Shown here piece after piece: positions 10,828-22,249 of a stretch of DNA of 64,000 nt. The DNA lies in the NCBI GenBank assembly GCA_028023455.1, contig JAQFVV010006208.1, positions 5,254,963 to 5,318,962 on the forward strand, read 5' to 3'. Each line of letters opens with the position of its first letter. Position 1 is the stretch's first letter. Both the position numbers and the translations under genes were made by a program. The stretch comes from Epiperipatus broadwayi (lineage: Eukaryota > Onychophora > Udeonychophora > Euonychophora > Peripatidae). The notes below the pieces were generated by a model. It was given only the letters and a program-made list of their open reading frames with translations, had not been told where the DNA came from and ran no database searches.

Positions 10828-11751
10828 ATAATATAATGGGAACTACCCTAATACTGAGTTTAAACTCTGTACTCAACTAGCTGATAAGGCAGAGTGAAAT
10901 AATTAATTTCACTAATTATTATTATTAGAAAGGGAATTAAACTAACAGCTACCAGTTCTATTTCCTAATCCCCTTATTTGGAGAATCATTTCCACTAGGG
11001 TTAGTCAGAGCATTTTATAAAACACAAAAGCTTTAAGGGCCACTTTCCTAGAAAGATACCCAACAAGATTCTTATTGAAAGACATTCCCTTAAGATTATC
11101 TCATATGCTAGCTCTCTTATTCTTCTTTTCAAGGTGAATAGTCTATCTTACAATAAATATGCATATAATTCATTAATTATGGATTGAGGTGAATGGAATA
11201 TTGAACACCAGTTCTTTATCAAATACAACAAAAATTTATTTTCTTAATCTCAGTTAGAAATATTAAAAGAAATAAACAATAATAATTATAATAAAAATAT
11301 CACATAAGAAGAAAAAAAAAATCTAATCTATAATACATTAATGAGTATTAAGAGAATATCTCCTCTCTTATACTTCATTATTGCACAATAAGAGCACACA
11401 CTCTCCCTTCTATTAGTTTCTTACTGTTTGCATTCCTATCGCAACTTTGTGGGCATATAATATACATACATAACATAAAAAAACACACAAAAAATAAATA
11501 TATAATACCCATGCTGATCAGTAATATTATACCAGAGGAAAAAAAATATCACTGGATATATTTTAATTCATGTTTTCTACACATTAATAAATAAGTACAA
11601 AAATATTATATACATCTTTATCTAACTCAATACGCTTATATACATTCGCATATCTATAGTTTAATTTTACTAAGACATTAATTTCTTAAATAAATACAAA
11701 TAAATATATATATATCTTTGTCTAACTATACACATACATACATTCTAATAA

Positions 11752-11877
11752 AAATAATAATTTTTTAATTTAATGGCAGTTGAGGCAGGTTGAAGAAATT
11801 AACCGAAAGCACTTCTGCGGATTTAAGGATTGTTTATAATAGTTTGTTACCGTTAAAATTATTATTTTTATTAGAAT
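11752..11877. repeat. Small TIR hairpin (126 bp)
   Basis: Ends attctaataaaaataataa and its inverse ttattatttttattagaat flank about 80 bp. The centre holds ggttgaagaaattaacc followed by gaaagc, a stem-loop plus GAAA that loosely resembles the hammerhead-like motifs elsewhere in the window. The CTGANGA half is not conserved. Confidence 0.5.
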
Positions 11878-12405
11878 TACAAATTTGTTTTAATTAACGG
11901 ACATTTTATTTATATTATATATACATTCATAAATACATTCATATACATATAGTTTAATTTGGACAAAATGCTAATTTCTGAAATCGATATATTTTAGAAA
12001 TTAAAAAAACAGCAATAATAATAAATTTAAATATTATTTCCTTACTTATACCACTGGGGAGGGGGTGTACACTTCATTTCTGATCGTTAATATTTCAAAG
12101 ACTCGTCTGCAATACTTATTCATAGGAGACATTACATAATGCTGGTTTCTATGATGACCATTTCCCCCTTGTTCTCAGCTAAAACAAAATTTTCTTGGCA
12201 TGCTCTCACTTTCAAAGCTCTGTTGAAATGTGTGGTAGAAAACATGAGAAACAGATGATTTTAATTCAGCTACATTTTCTTACTAAAAGGGTTCAGCATA
12301 ATAACACATTTCACATGGTGATCATTTGAAGATTGGATCTGTTGCATTTGTTGACTTCTCCATTTTGTTTAGTTTACTAAATTCTGGCTACATTAACATC
12401 TTTTA

Positions 12406-12926
12406 AAACAGGCAAAATTCACTATATATATTGCCACACACAGCAAGCTAGAGTAATCAATGGATGCCAGAAGGCTTGTGCATAAAATCCCTATCTAATG
12501 CCTACTCATCCAATATCCCCAGGCTAGTTTCTGGCTTGTGGCCTTCGTCAGTGAGGAGCCTTGGATCTGAGAGCACTGCATATAGATCTTAGGATCTAAT
12601 GCAACCCTCCAGCAACCACCTTTTATATCCATTTAACTACAAAACTATGAGTCTTAAACTGAAAACACCTTAATGTTTTCAATCCAAGACCATTAGCTTA
12701 TATAGTCATATGGGTCTGAACTCAGTTCAGTACCAGGCCACAAGCCAGAAACTAGTCTGGGGATATTGGATGAGTTGGCAGTAGATGGGGATTTTATGCA
12801 CAAGCCTTCTGGTATCCATTGATTATTCTAGCTTGCTGTCTGTGGCAATAGATATAGTGAGTTTTGCCTGTTTTAACAACAGTTATACACAAACATAAGA
12901 GGAGCTGATCATGTGATGTCTATTGG
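12406..12926 (+). mobile_element. Hairpin element, family 1, longest copy (521 bp)
   Basis: Flanked by a perfect 14 bp duplication attaacatctttta at 12392-12405 and 12927-12940. The outer arms (block gtgcataaaatccc and the cttctggcatcc type block) are inverted at both ends. About 190 bp of unique sequence sits in the loop. The usual tail (tgatcatgtgatg) ends the element. The left arm, read on the - strand, contains CTGACGA (near 12514) followed by a small hairpin and GAAA. The right arm keeps the hairpin and GAAA but has lost CTGANGA. It has no ORF. The long perfect duplication suggests a fairly recent insertion. Confidence 0.85.
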
Positions 12927-12989
12927 ATTAACATCTTTTATTAAACCTATCAAAAACAGATTCCAAAAGTTGCACTATAGTGTAATCAT

Positions 12990-13145
12990 CAACTGCTCAC
13001 TAACTCTGATGACTGATTTTTTCTGCTGGCTTTCTGATTGCTAGCTGCTCTCTGTCAACTGCTCTCTGACTACCAACTACTCTGACTGTCACTTCTCTCT
13101 GGTTGCCACAGCTCTCTGGCTGCTACTTCTCTCTCTGATTGATCA
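12990..13145. repeat. CT-rich degenerate tandem repeat
   Basis: Repeated variants of gctctctgactgc / aactgctctctg about 18-25 bp apart. Spacing is irregular and the units are diverged. No coding role is seen. Confidence 0.6.
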
Positions 13146-14329
13146 CTATATGCATACCAAAGACCAAAAATATTGTAAACTTTTATCTTTCATCTAAATT
13201 AATTTATTTTTCTAATCAACTAGAATTTGAGTCTTTTAATCAGAATTTCAAGAATTTTTTATAAAATATTTTACCAATTAAATTTTTGATAACATGTCTT
13301 GGTACATCTAAAGAAAAAATTAATTAAAACAAAATTATATCAAAGAGACAATTATCTTAATTACTGACAAAAAAGAATTATAAGAATTTGAATACAACAA
13401 TGTTTCTAATTAGACTCTGATATAATTAAACACTGTTAAAAAAAATTTTCTTGAAATATTTGTACCCAAGGACAATTTTAATATATTTTCTTTATCTATA
13501 AATTTCAGTACACGAGCTAACATAAATTTTAATTATTTTTTTACTTTCTTATCTTAGACAAAAAAAATTGTAAAATATATTAAAGAAAATTTACTAACAA
13601 AAATTAATATCACACACACAAAAAAAAAAGCATAATTGCAATATGCACATGTTCTATTCTATTGCCTATCTGGTATATAATATGCGCGTGTGTGTGTATA
13701 TATATTGCCCACAAATGTTCCTTTTGGTTTTTAAATTATATTTATACTCTTACATTTTATGAGTCAATTCACACTTAAATACAATGCTAGGTGACCAAAA
13801 CTTGTGATGGGGGTTTGATCATCATCAGTTGTCATCACATAATATATGTATATACGTTTGTGAGGAAATGATATCTATAATGGAATCTACTGCTAAAGTT
13901 CTATGAGTTCTTACATTAAATCCCATCTGAGGAAAGTAAAAAAACGTCATCCTCAGTATGGCCAATGTCTTTAGTCACATGTCACTTCCGTACTCAAATA
14001 TTAAATGACCTTCAGCGCAGCTAACCAATACAATTATTGTTCTTTATGAAATTTGTTTTAATGAGGTGAATTTTTAATAACTGTGAATTAGTATAACAAA
14101 TCTCATATAATTGATATAAATTATTTTTCTTTGTTTATCTGATATTTGCAAAATAATTGTTATTCTATTTATGCAAAGAAGGTATAATTGTATTGAAAAC
14201 AAATTATATGAAATTCAGATAAAACAATTTTTTAATTAAATTACCTCATTTTTAAGTATTTATAATCGATGTATTTCATTGAATATAACATTGTTTTGAT
14301 AAACTAAATTGCTTTTTCATTTCTTTCAG

Positions 14330-14596
14330 AGCCTCCTATTGAGTTTACTAAACATTTAAGCACAGTAGAAACTTTTGAGAACCAACAGGCTATTCTGGAG
14401 TGTGAATTATCATCAGAGAAAGGTCAAGTCAAATGGTTTAAAGATGGCCAGGGAATACAGCCTAATAGCAATATAGATATTGTAGTAGAGCACAGAAATA
14501 GACGTTTAGTATTTAAAAGTACTCATTTACAGGATCAAGGAGAATATAGTTGTATTATAGGTCATCATAAGTCTTCTGCTACACTGACCGTCAAAG
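14330..14596 (+). CDS. Titin-like protein, Ig domain 2
   Basis: A 267 bp exon (AG 14328-14329, GT 14597-14598), one exon for one domain and phase 1 at both ends. It starts EPPIEFTKHLSTVETFE and contains the B-strand cysteine (AILECEL), the core tryptophan (VKWFKDGQGI) and the F-strand cysteine (DQGEYSCII), closing SSATLTVK. The spacing is normal for an I-set domain of about 89 residues. This style (FTKxL...VKWFKDG) is common in obscurin, titin I-band and MyBP-C-type domains. It joins in frame to Ig 1 upstream and Ig 3 downstream. Confidence 0.9.
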
Positions 14597-14662
14597 GTAA
14601 AATATCTATTGTTTTAATATTATACATTTAAAAATGTTTTATAATGTGTTTGTTTTATTATA

Positions 14663-15046
14663 CAGGGTGTCCCTTAAGTCTGGACACATAGGGAAAAACA
14701 TATATTTTCAGGAAATGAAATTTATTAACATCATTTTGTAAAATTGGAGTATTAAATAACATCTTCAGTACGATTTCCATCATTTGCAACACAGAGGTTG
14801 ATGCGCTTTGCAAAATTCACATGTACTCGATGTAATAAATCCACATTGCTGTCAATTTTAGTATATTTACTCTTTATGCATTCAATCAAATTTGTGTTAC
14901 ATCTTTGATTTTCATTGAATATACCTTTGCCACTGTGGAAAAGCCAAATAGAATTGTCCTTGGATGACATGTTTTAAATTCATCTGCTATCTTTCGATAC
15001 GTAGTTAATGCAATTTCCTATATGTCTAGATTTATGGGACACCCTG
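14663..15046 (-). mobile_element. Mariner-type element remnant, internally deleted
   Basis: The terminal inverted repeats are cagggtgtccc at both ends, extending with mismatches for about 30 bp to the tggacacatagg block. TA-rich sequence abuts both ends; an exact TA duplication is offset by one base on the right. The - strand frame 14970-14752 ends RVHVNFAKRINLCVANDG, the C-terminal pattern of mariner/Tc transposases (R-x-x-x-C-I-x-x-x-G). The catalytic part is missing, so the element is dead. Confidence 0.75.
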
Positions 15047-15903
15047 ATATATAATTGTAGTATGATTCCTAGATTGAAACTCCATCTGTCACTTCTGATG
15101 ATCAAATGTTATATGACTTTCTGAGTGATTACCATTCACGTACTACTTTTTTCGTTGAAATCTTTGATTCAAATTTGTCAATTTAATTAATTTTTAAGAA
15201 AAGTATTATTTCAACTACATTAGTAAGTTTAAGTCATTTGCTTATTACATTAACTAAATATAATTCTATTGATCAAAAGAATAGTAGGCTATTGTCGTAT
15301 GTTGCAAAAAATAAAAATGGCCATTAAATTTATGAAATTATATATTGAACTGGGTCAGAGAAAATAGTTCTGATTATATTCTTTAAATCTTGATTGTAAT
15401 TCAGGCTGCACTTGTCACTATGGCAACAGACTGGCCCTTCAAACAACAGAGAAATAGAATACCACAGATAAATGAAACATCAACAATACCTATAACCAGA
15501 CAGAGACTACACAAAGTATAACTTATGATCACATTTCCAGGCTTTAGCATTTCTCGACTGCTATATTCAAACCCCTACCATCCAAAGCACTTTATTTGTT
15601 TTGAGGATTAACCTCAGAAGCCAGCTAACCACAGTTTATATAGTCAGACATCCCAAACTAGCTCCTTTTCTCAATTGTGAGGGGGGGATTTTTGGCACAC
15701 TTGTGCAACACTTATAGTGATTTGTAAATTAACCTACTAGTGACATAGTTCTAAGAGAGAGAATCGATCAAACAACAATTAAGCAAACAAATATTTATTT
15801 TTATACACACACATTAATATAACACACTATAATAAAAAATTTACATAGGCAATATTAAAAAATCACCTTGGCTGTATCTATGAGAGTTCATTAAAGTTTC
15901 TTT

Positions 15904-17745
15904 GGTACTTGTGACTTTTGACCCATGTGGCCACCAGAGGCGCTAGTCAGAGTCAACCACAGAAATAATTAGAATAGGGGCCCCAAATGCAGCATTGCAC
16001 ATTCCAGCCACTTGGTGGCGCTGGTCGCAGTGCGTAAGCCCATTTAGCTTACATCGTCTGCTACCAGCAGATACCAAGAACCTAGGTGGCGCTGATTGCC
16101 GTAAACACATCTAGCTTATGTGTCATCTGCTAACAGCAACTACCAAGATTCTAGCCCACTACGTGGCACTGTTTCTCCACGGTTACACACAGAAAAACTA
16201 CACACTGATAGAGTTTATGTACATACTACTTAAAATATGAATGGCGTATAATGTACAGGTGTGATTAATTAAGAAGCTACAACTATTTAAATATTCTTTC
16301 AAACTTAATAGTATCACATGCTATTTCACAGTATTATAAATGGATGTATTTTTACATTTTTTTTTTTAATTATTTACTCTATGTCAAAATGTTATATATA
16401 AGTCGAGTGGTGACATATACGAAAGTACGCTATCATTAGACAGGTTTGATAAAATTATCGCGTAGAAATCCTCATAATTATTCATAAAATATTTTATTAA
16501 TCTATAAAGTCAATTCTAAATTTAAAAATCAATCTTTTTTTTTAATTATTTACTCTAAAAGTGGTTTTTTTTTTTTAAAAAAAAAAGAAGCTAATTTTTC
16601 ACCCTTCTTTCAAAACTAGCAACATTCCAAAGATAAAATCTAATATATTTAATTAATAGGGGCTTTACTAATGAATAGCTATGGTCAATTAGTGAATTGG
16701 ATTGATTTAATGAGACAAACTGATATATGATGAATTATATTTATTGACAATTTCATATATACTTTATATAACCCATTACTTAGCGTTGGATAATGCACAC
16801 AGGCATTTTATTTACTAAACAACATTACTCTAGGCCATTTAGCAAAATAAATTTGTGGCTATTATTTAATTACGCTAATTTTATGCTATATAATAAATCA
16901 CTACATTCCACTTATTAGTTATGCCCTTTCATCATCAGTCCGAGTGGCTATTATACATGTAATCAAACCAAGTCTGGAGTGAAGTTTAATAATACATCGG
17001 ATTATGATAAATTTATATATTAAATATGGGCATATAAAACCTCTAGTTTTGTCAGCTTGATTAAAAGAGCCAACTCTTCTGTAGCATGAGAAATACATAT
17101 ATGCTACTGATGGGAATATATATATATACACAAACTTTACTTTATCCCGTTCAATCTCTTAGTTATGTATAATTAATAAACTTTTAAAGGGAGAAAGTAT
17201 ATTTAAGGGACTTACGAATACTTTAATAAGAAAAATATACTTATGATTACACTCCAGGCTAGTTTAATCTTTAGTAACATAATAATTAAAGGTTGAAAGT
17301 TTGGATTTATAAGCCACATTTTATATTTACATGAATTATTTACTAAATGACAAAATAATAACGAGCACAATTGGTCGCCATTATTTATAAATTAGGAGTT
17401 CAAAACGGAGCGCTAAATGATGCTATAATTAATACAATATGAAGATTTTAAATAATATCTTCAAAAAGTATATATTTCGTAACTAAATGCGCGCCATTTC
17501 AAGACAGGCATAATTAATAATAATAAAATAAGCAAGAGAGAAATAAATATAACTGCAGTGATTGTTATATAGCAAAACAAGAAGAAAATAAAGGAAATTA
17601 ATAAAACTATGTCATCTATAGAATTGAAATATTATTGATAAGACAATTTAGAAAGAGTTTACAATATAGTTAGCTAACCTGATTTTGAAGCAATAATGAT
17701 TATTTTGAATTTTACACAAAGCTCTGCGATTTTAATAATTTTAAA
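15904..17745 (+). repeat. Left arm of the foldback element
   Basis: Less AT-rich outer 300 bp with three spaced copies of gtggcRctg (16015-16023, 16086-16094, 16163-16171), each next to a ctgcta-type block. The inner part is AT-rich with a duplicated aattatttactcta block (about 16367 and 16540). The inner boundary lies in the gcgattttaataatttt block. Confidence 0.8.
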
Positions 17746-19065
17746 ACAGATATTCGAGCTGGAATGAAGGTGAGTTCTTTGGCGACTTATGGCATCTTCT
17801 CTTTAGTTGGGAGACAATTTAAGATGGTATTCCTATAGCTGGAGTTGGGGTAGTTGAATTTGAACGAAGGTGAGTTCGTTTAACGGTTTATGGCATCTTC
17901 TATTTATTATAAGCTTGTTAAGACAACGTTGGTTGTTGCTCCGGCCTTGGATGGATCAAATTTTGATGTTCCATCACAGCAAAGGCAACAAATTCTTGGT
18001 CATAGATAAATTAACAAATTTTCAGCTTCTCGTAGTAACAGCTCTTCAAAAGCAAGATGGAGTATCTTTTCCGCTAGCAAATTTATATATTTCTACCAAG
18101 TCTTAACACCTTTTCGGAATTTCGTTTGCCTCAGGACCAATCGACTTTTAATTAAACAAAATCATATAATCTAATTTCTACTACTGATAAAGTCTCCGAG
18201 GTGTTATTTTTAATTTACTTAAAAAAATTATTAAAATATATAAATTATATAATTTTGATTCCGATTTCATTAATTAAATTTCTTTTTAGGTGTTATAAAA
18301 TGTTATGGCTTAGCAGATAGTAACGGTATTATGATTTAATGATAACATCTTTTGTTGAAACGAATTCAATCAATAAACTAGATTTTATTTTTACCCCAGG
18401 TGCGGTCACTAATTGATTTCTTGTTTACACAAAATTCCCATTTTTAATTATAAACAGATGACTTTTATTTTAAGTAGATATGAATAACTTTTAACACATT
18501 TTCTTTATATTGTTTACTTTAAAAAAAGCAAATTTGACTGATCTTATAAAAAAATACTTTAGTTTCAGTTATATCTATTAAACTTTAAATCAGAAAACCG
18601 TAAATATATTATAAAGAAAACATTTTACATTATTTTTATTTAATCTTAAATATTATATGTACAAATCATTATGCCATAATTTCATGGTTTAAATTATCCA
18701 TCCACATACGAATATAATACAAATATAAAATTTAAATTATCCATCCACATACGAATATAATACAAATATATTATAAAGAAAACATTTTACATTATTTTTA
18801 TTTAATCTTAAATATTATATGTACAAATCATTATGCCATAATTTCATGGTTTAAATTATCCATCCACATATGAATATAATACAAATATAAAATTTAAATT
18901 ATCCAACCACATACGAATATATTATATTCGTATGTGGATGGATAATTTAAACCATGAAATTATGGCATAATGATTTGTATATCCGTATGTGGATGGATAA
19001 TTTAAATTTTATATTTGTATTATATTCGTATGTGGATGGATAATTTAAACCATGAAAAATTAAAA
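17746..19065. other. Loop of the foldback element
   Basis: A non-mirrored centre. The + frame 17870-18106 (78 residues) has no recognised domain. From about 18610 to 18900 a unit of roughly 155 bp is directly duplicated (shared ccatccacatacg, ttatgccataatttcatgg). From 18915 to 19055 the same unit appears inverted, making a nested palindrome. No transposase motif was found. Confidence 0.65.
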
Positions 19066-21037
19066 ATTAAAATTATTAAAATCGCAGAGCTCTGTGTAAA
19101 ATTCAAAATAATCATTATTGCTTCAAAATCAGGTTAGCTAACTATATTGTAAACTCTTTCTAAATTGTCTTATCAATAATATTTCAATTCTATAGATGAC
19201 ATACTTTTGTTAATTTCCTTTATTTTCTTCTTGTTTTGCTATATAACTTAATCACCGCAGTTATATTTATTTCTCTCTTGCATATTTTAGTTATTATTAA
19301 TTATGCCTGTCTCGAAATGGCGCGCATTTAGTTACAAAATATATACTTTTTGAAGATATTATTTAAAATCTTCGTATTGTATTAATTATAGCATCATTTA
19401 GCACTCTGTTTCGAACTCCTAATTTATAAATAATGGCGACCATTTGTGCTCGTTATTATTTTGTCATTTAGTAAATAATTCATGTAAATATAAAATGTGG
19501 CTTATAAATCCAAACTTTCAACCTTTAATTATTATGTTACTAAAGATTAAACTAGCCTGGAGTGTAATCATAAGTATATTTTTATTATTAAAGTATTCAT
19601 AAGTCCCTTAAATATACTTTCTCCCTTTAAAAGTTTATTAATTATACATAACTAAGAAATTGAACAGGATAAAGTAAAGTTTGTGTGTGTATATATATAT
19701 ATATTCTCGTCAGTAGCATATATGTATTTCTCATGCTACAGAAGAGTTGGCTCTTTTAATCAAGCTGACAAAACTAGAGGTTTTATATGCCCATATTTAA
19801 TATATAAATTTATCATAATTGGATGTATTATTAAACTTCTCTCCAGACTTGGTTTGATTACATGTATAATAGCCACTCGGACTGATGATGAAAGGGCATA
19901 ACTAATAAGTGGAATGTAGTGATTTATTATATAGCATAAAATTAGCGTAATTAAATAATAGCCACAAATTTATTTTGCTAAATGGCCTAGAATAATGTTG
20001 TTTAGTAAATAAAATGCCTGTGTGCATTATCCAATGCTAAGTAATGGGTTATATCAAGTATATATGAAATTGTCAATAAATATAATTCATCATATATCAG
20101 TTTCTGTCTCATTAAATCAATCCAATTCACTAATTGACCATAGCTATTCATTAGTAAAGCCCCTATTAATTAAGTATCTATTCATTAGTAAAGCCCCTAT
20201 TAATTAAATATATTAGATTTTATCTTTGGAATGTCGCTAGTTTTGAAAGAAGGGTGAAAAATTAGCTTTTTAAAATAAAAAAAACACTTTTAGAGTAAAT
20301 AATTAAAAAAAAAGATCAATTTTTAAATTTAGAATTGACTTTATAGATTAATAAAATATTTTATGAATAATTATGAGGATTTCTACGCGATAATTTTATC
20401 AAACCTGTCTAATTATAGCGTACTTTCGTATATGTCACCGCTCGACTTATGTATAACATTTTGACATAGAGTAAATAATTAAAAAAAAAAAAAGATCGAT
20501 TTTAAAAAAAAAAAAATGTAAAAATACTTCCATTTATAAAACTGTGAAATAGCATGGGATACTATTAAGTTTGAAAGAATATTTAAATAGTTGTAGCTTC
20601 TTAATTAATCACCCCTGTACATTATACGCCATTCATATTTTAAGTAGTATGTACATAAACTCTATCAGTGTGTAGTTTTTCTGTGTGTAATCGTGGAGAA
20701 ACAGCGCCACGTAGTGGGATAGAATCTTGGTAGTCGCTGTTAGCAGATGACACATAAGCTAGATGTGTACGTTAATCAGCACCACCTAGGTTCTTGTTAT
20801 CTGCTGGTAGCAGACGATGTAAGCTAAATGGGATTATGCACTGCGACCAGTACCACCAAGGGGGCAGCTTGGCTGCCAGCCAGCTGGTGGAATGTTCCTG
20901 TGCTTATGCATTGTGAACAGTGCCACCTTTCAGCTGGAATGTGCAATGCTGCATTTGGGGCCCCTACTCTAATTATTTCTGTGGTTGACCCCGACCAGCG
21001 CCTCTGGTGGCCACATGGGTCAAAAGTCACAAGTACC
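19066..21037 (-). repeat. Right arm of the foldback element
   Basis: The inverse of 15904-17745 with small differences. Two segments are expanded relative to the left arm: a tandem duplication of about 30 bp at 20145-20210 (tattcattagtaaagcccc twice), and an extra ~90 bp unit at 20860-20945 repeating the ggtggcactg-type subterminal motif. Confidence 0.8.
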
Positions 21038-22249
21038 ATTTCTTTCATTTACACATATATGTATAGATATTTATAATGGGAGAAAATAATTATATTTGCT
21101 TAGGATTTTGAATAGCATCCCACACTTTCATGGATTCAGTTCTTCATTTGTTTCCTTACTTGTCGACTACCAACTGGTTGACCTTTGATTTCCATCAATG
21201 CTTTATGGTTTCTTTTCAATTCAAGTTTACAATGAGAGAGAGAGAGATTATCAGCAGTTCACAGGTCATGAGGCAAGCATTGGTTCCAAGTGAATATCCC
21301 ATGGTATTGAGGACTTGGGATCGAAGGCTAGCCGAACACTTCTAGGGTTCTTTTAGTACCGCATGTAGGTCAGCCTTCATTGAAGATAGCTCGATGAAAA
21401 TGCATACTGGAAACATGAATAGTTTCTCTGGCCATCTTCTCTTCTTTAATTTTTTTAATAGTAATACAGCAGTGTTGAATAATAATTTGACTGCCTCTGA
21501 ATAACAATCTGACTGGGAATTATCTAAATTTCTTGTCTCTTCTGTCTTTTATATTTCTCCCTCGCTTTGTTGTCTCTTTATCGCCCTCAGATCAAGTTTA
21601 ATTAATTTTATATTTCTTATCTTAATCCTCCTTCCAGATTTATCTACTGTCTTGTTATGATTAAATTTTGCATTCTTTGGTTATCTAATCTCATTTCAAG
21701 ATTAATTTACCTTTCTTGATAAGATAGGGTATGTGTTTTTTTTCTTTAATTAGTTCAGCTGAGGGTCATCTTTTAGTCTGATTTTATTTTTTACATTTAT
21801 TTGTTATTTTTTTTCCCATCAATACATTTTTTTTTTTAATTTATAAAAAGGAAGAGCTAGTTTTAGCTTTTACTTAAGAATTATTCACCCTCTACTCGCT
21901 CTTTAATACTAAAACTTTCTTTTATTTTTAAAAGAAAAAGGTGACGCAATACTTTCATTTTTGCAAGTTTGCGTTTCTTAGAAGTAAAAAATTCTTTAAA
22001 AACATACTATATTTTTGTTTCTATTTTACTATTCTTACTTTTTTTAAAATTCAATTTGATCATTTATTTTTACATGATTGTATATGTAACACAGAATATA
22101 TGTGTTTTTTTAAATATATATATTCGCTAGCGGTGCAATATATATATAGTAAGTGAATGACAGTCGTTTTACATTAACAATGAGAACAAAATGTCAATTA
22201 TTTAAAGAATATCATTTCAATCTGTAATCTTTGAAAAGGATTCAGTGAT

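Larger units (their letters stand above)
8072..14329 (+). other. Intron between Ig 1 and Ig 2 (6.3 kb)
   Basis: Contains a TIR element (8161-8491), two copies of an interspersed repeat of about 80 bp (9298, 10745), a small TIR hairpin (11752-11877), a long family 1 hairpin element (12406-12926) and a CT-rich degenerate repeat (12990-13145). Elsewhere (8500-9290, 9380-10740, 10830-11750, 11880-12390, 13150-14320) I see only AT-rich DNA and simple TA/CA runs. Confidence 0.8.
15904..21037. mobile_element. Large foldback-type element (5.1 kb, arms of ~1.9 kb)
   Basis: The left arm 15904-17745 and right arm 19066-21037 are long, well-conserved inverted copies, including small mirrored ORFs that are by-products. 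The outermost matched block is ggtacttgtgacttttgacc. The loop 17746-19065 has no recognisable transposase or polymerase. The arms carry short subterminal repeats and differ in repeat copy number, as in Foldback/Galileo-like elements. No target duplication could be fixed, so an inverted segmental duplication is not excluded. Confidence 0.75.

Noticed and set aside
12505-12545. Fully canonical hammerhead in family 1 elements
   Set aside because: CTGACGA, a hairpin and GAAA are present, but stem III and the cleavage dinucleotide do not pair convincingly, so I kept only 'hammerhead-like'.
16919-17131. Mirrored 70-72 residue frames at 16919-17131 (-) and 19683-19901 (+) as a conserved small gene
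   Set aside because: They are the same sequence in the two arms of the foldback element. Similarity follows from the inverted repeat, not from protein conservation.
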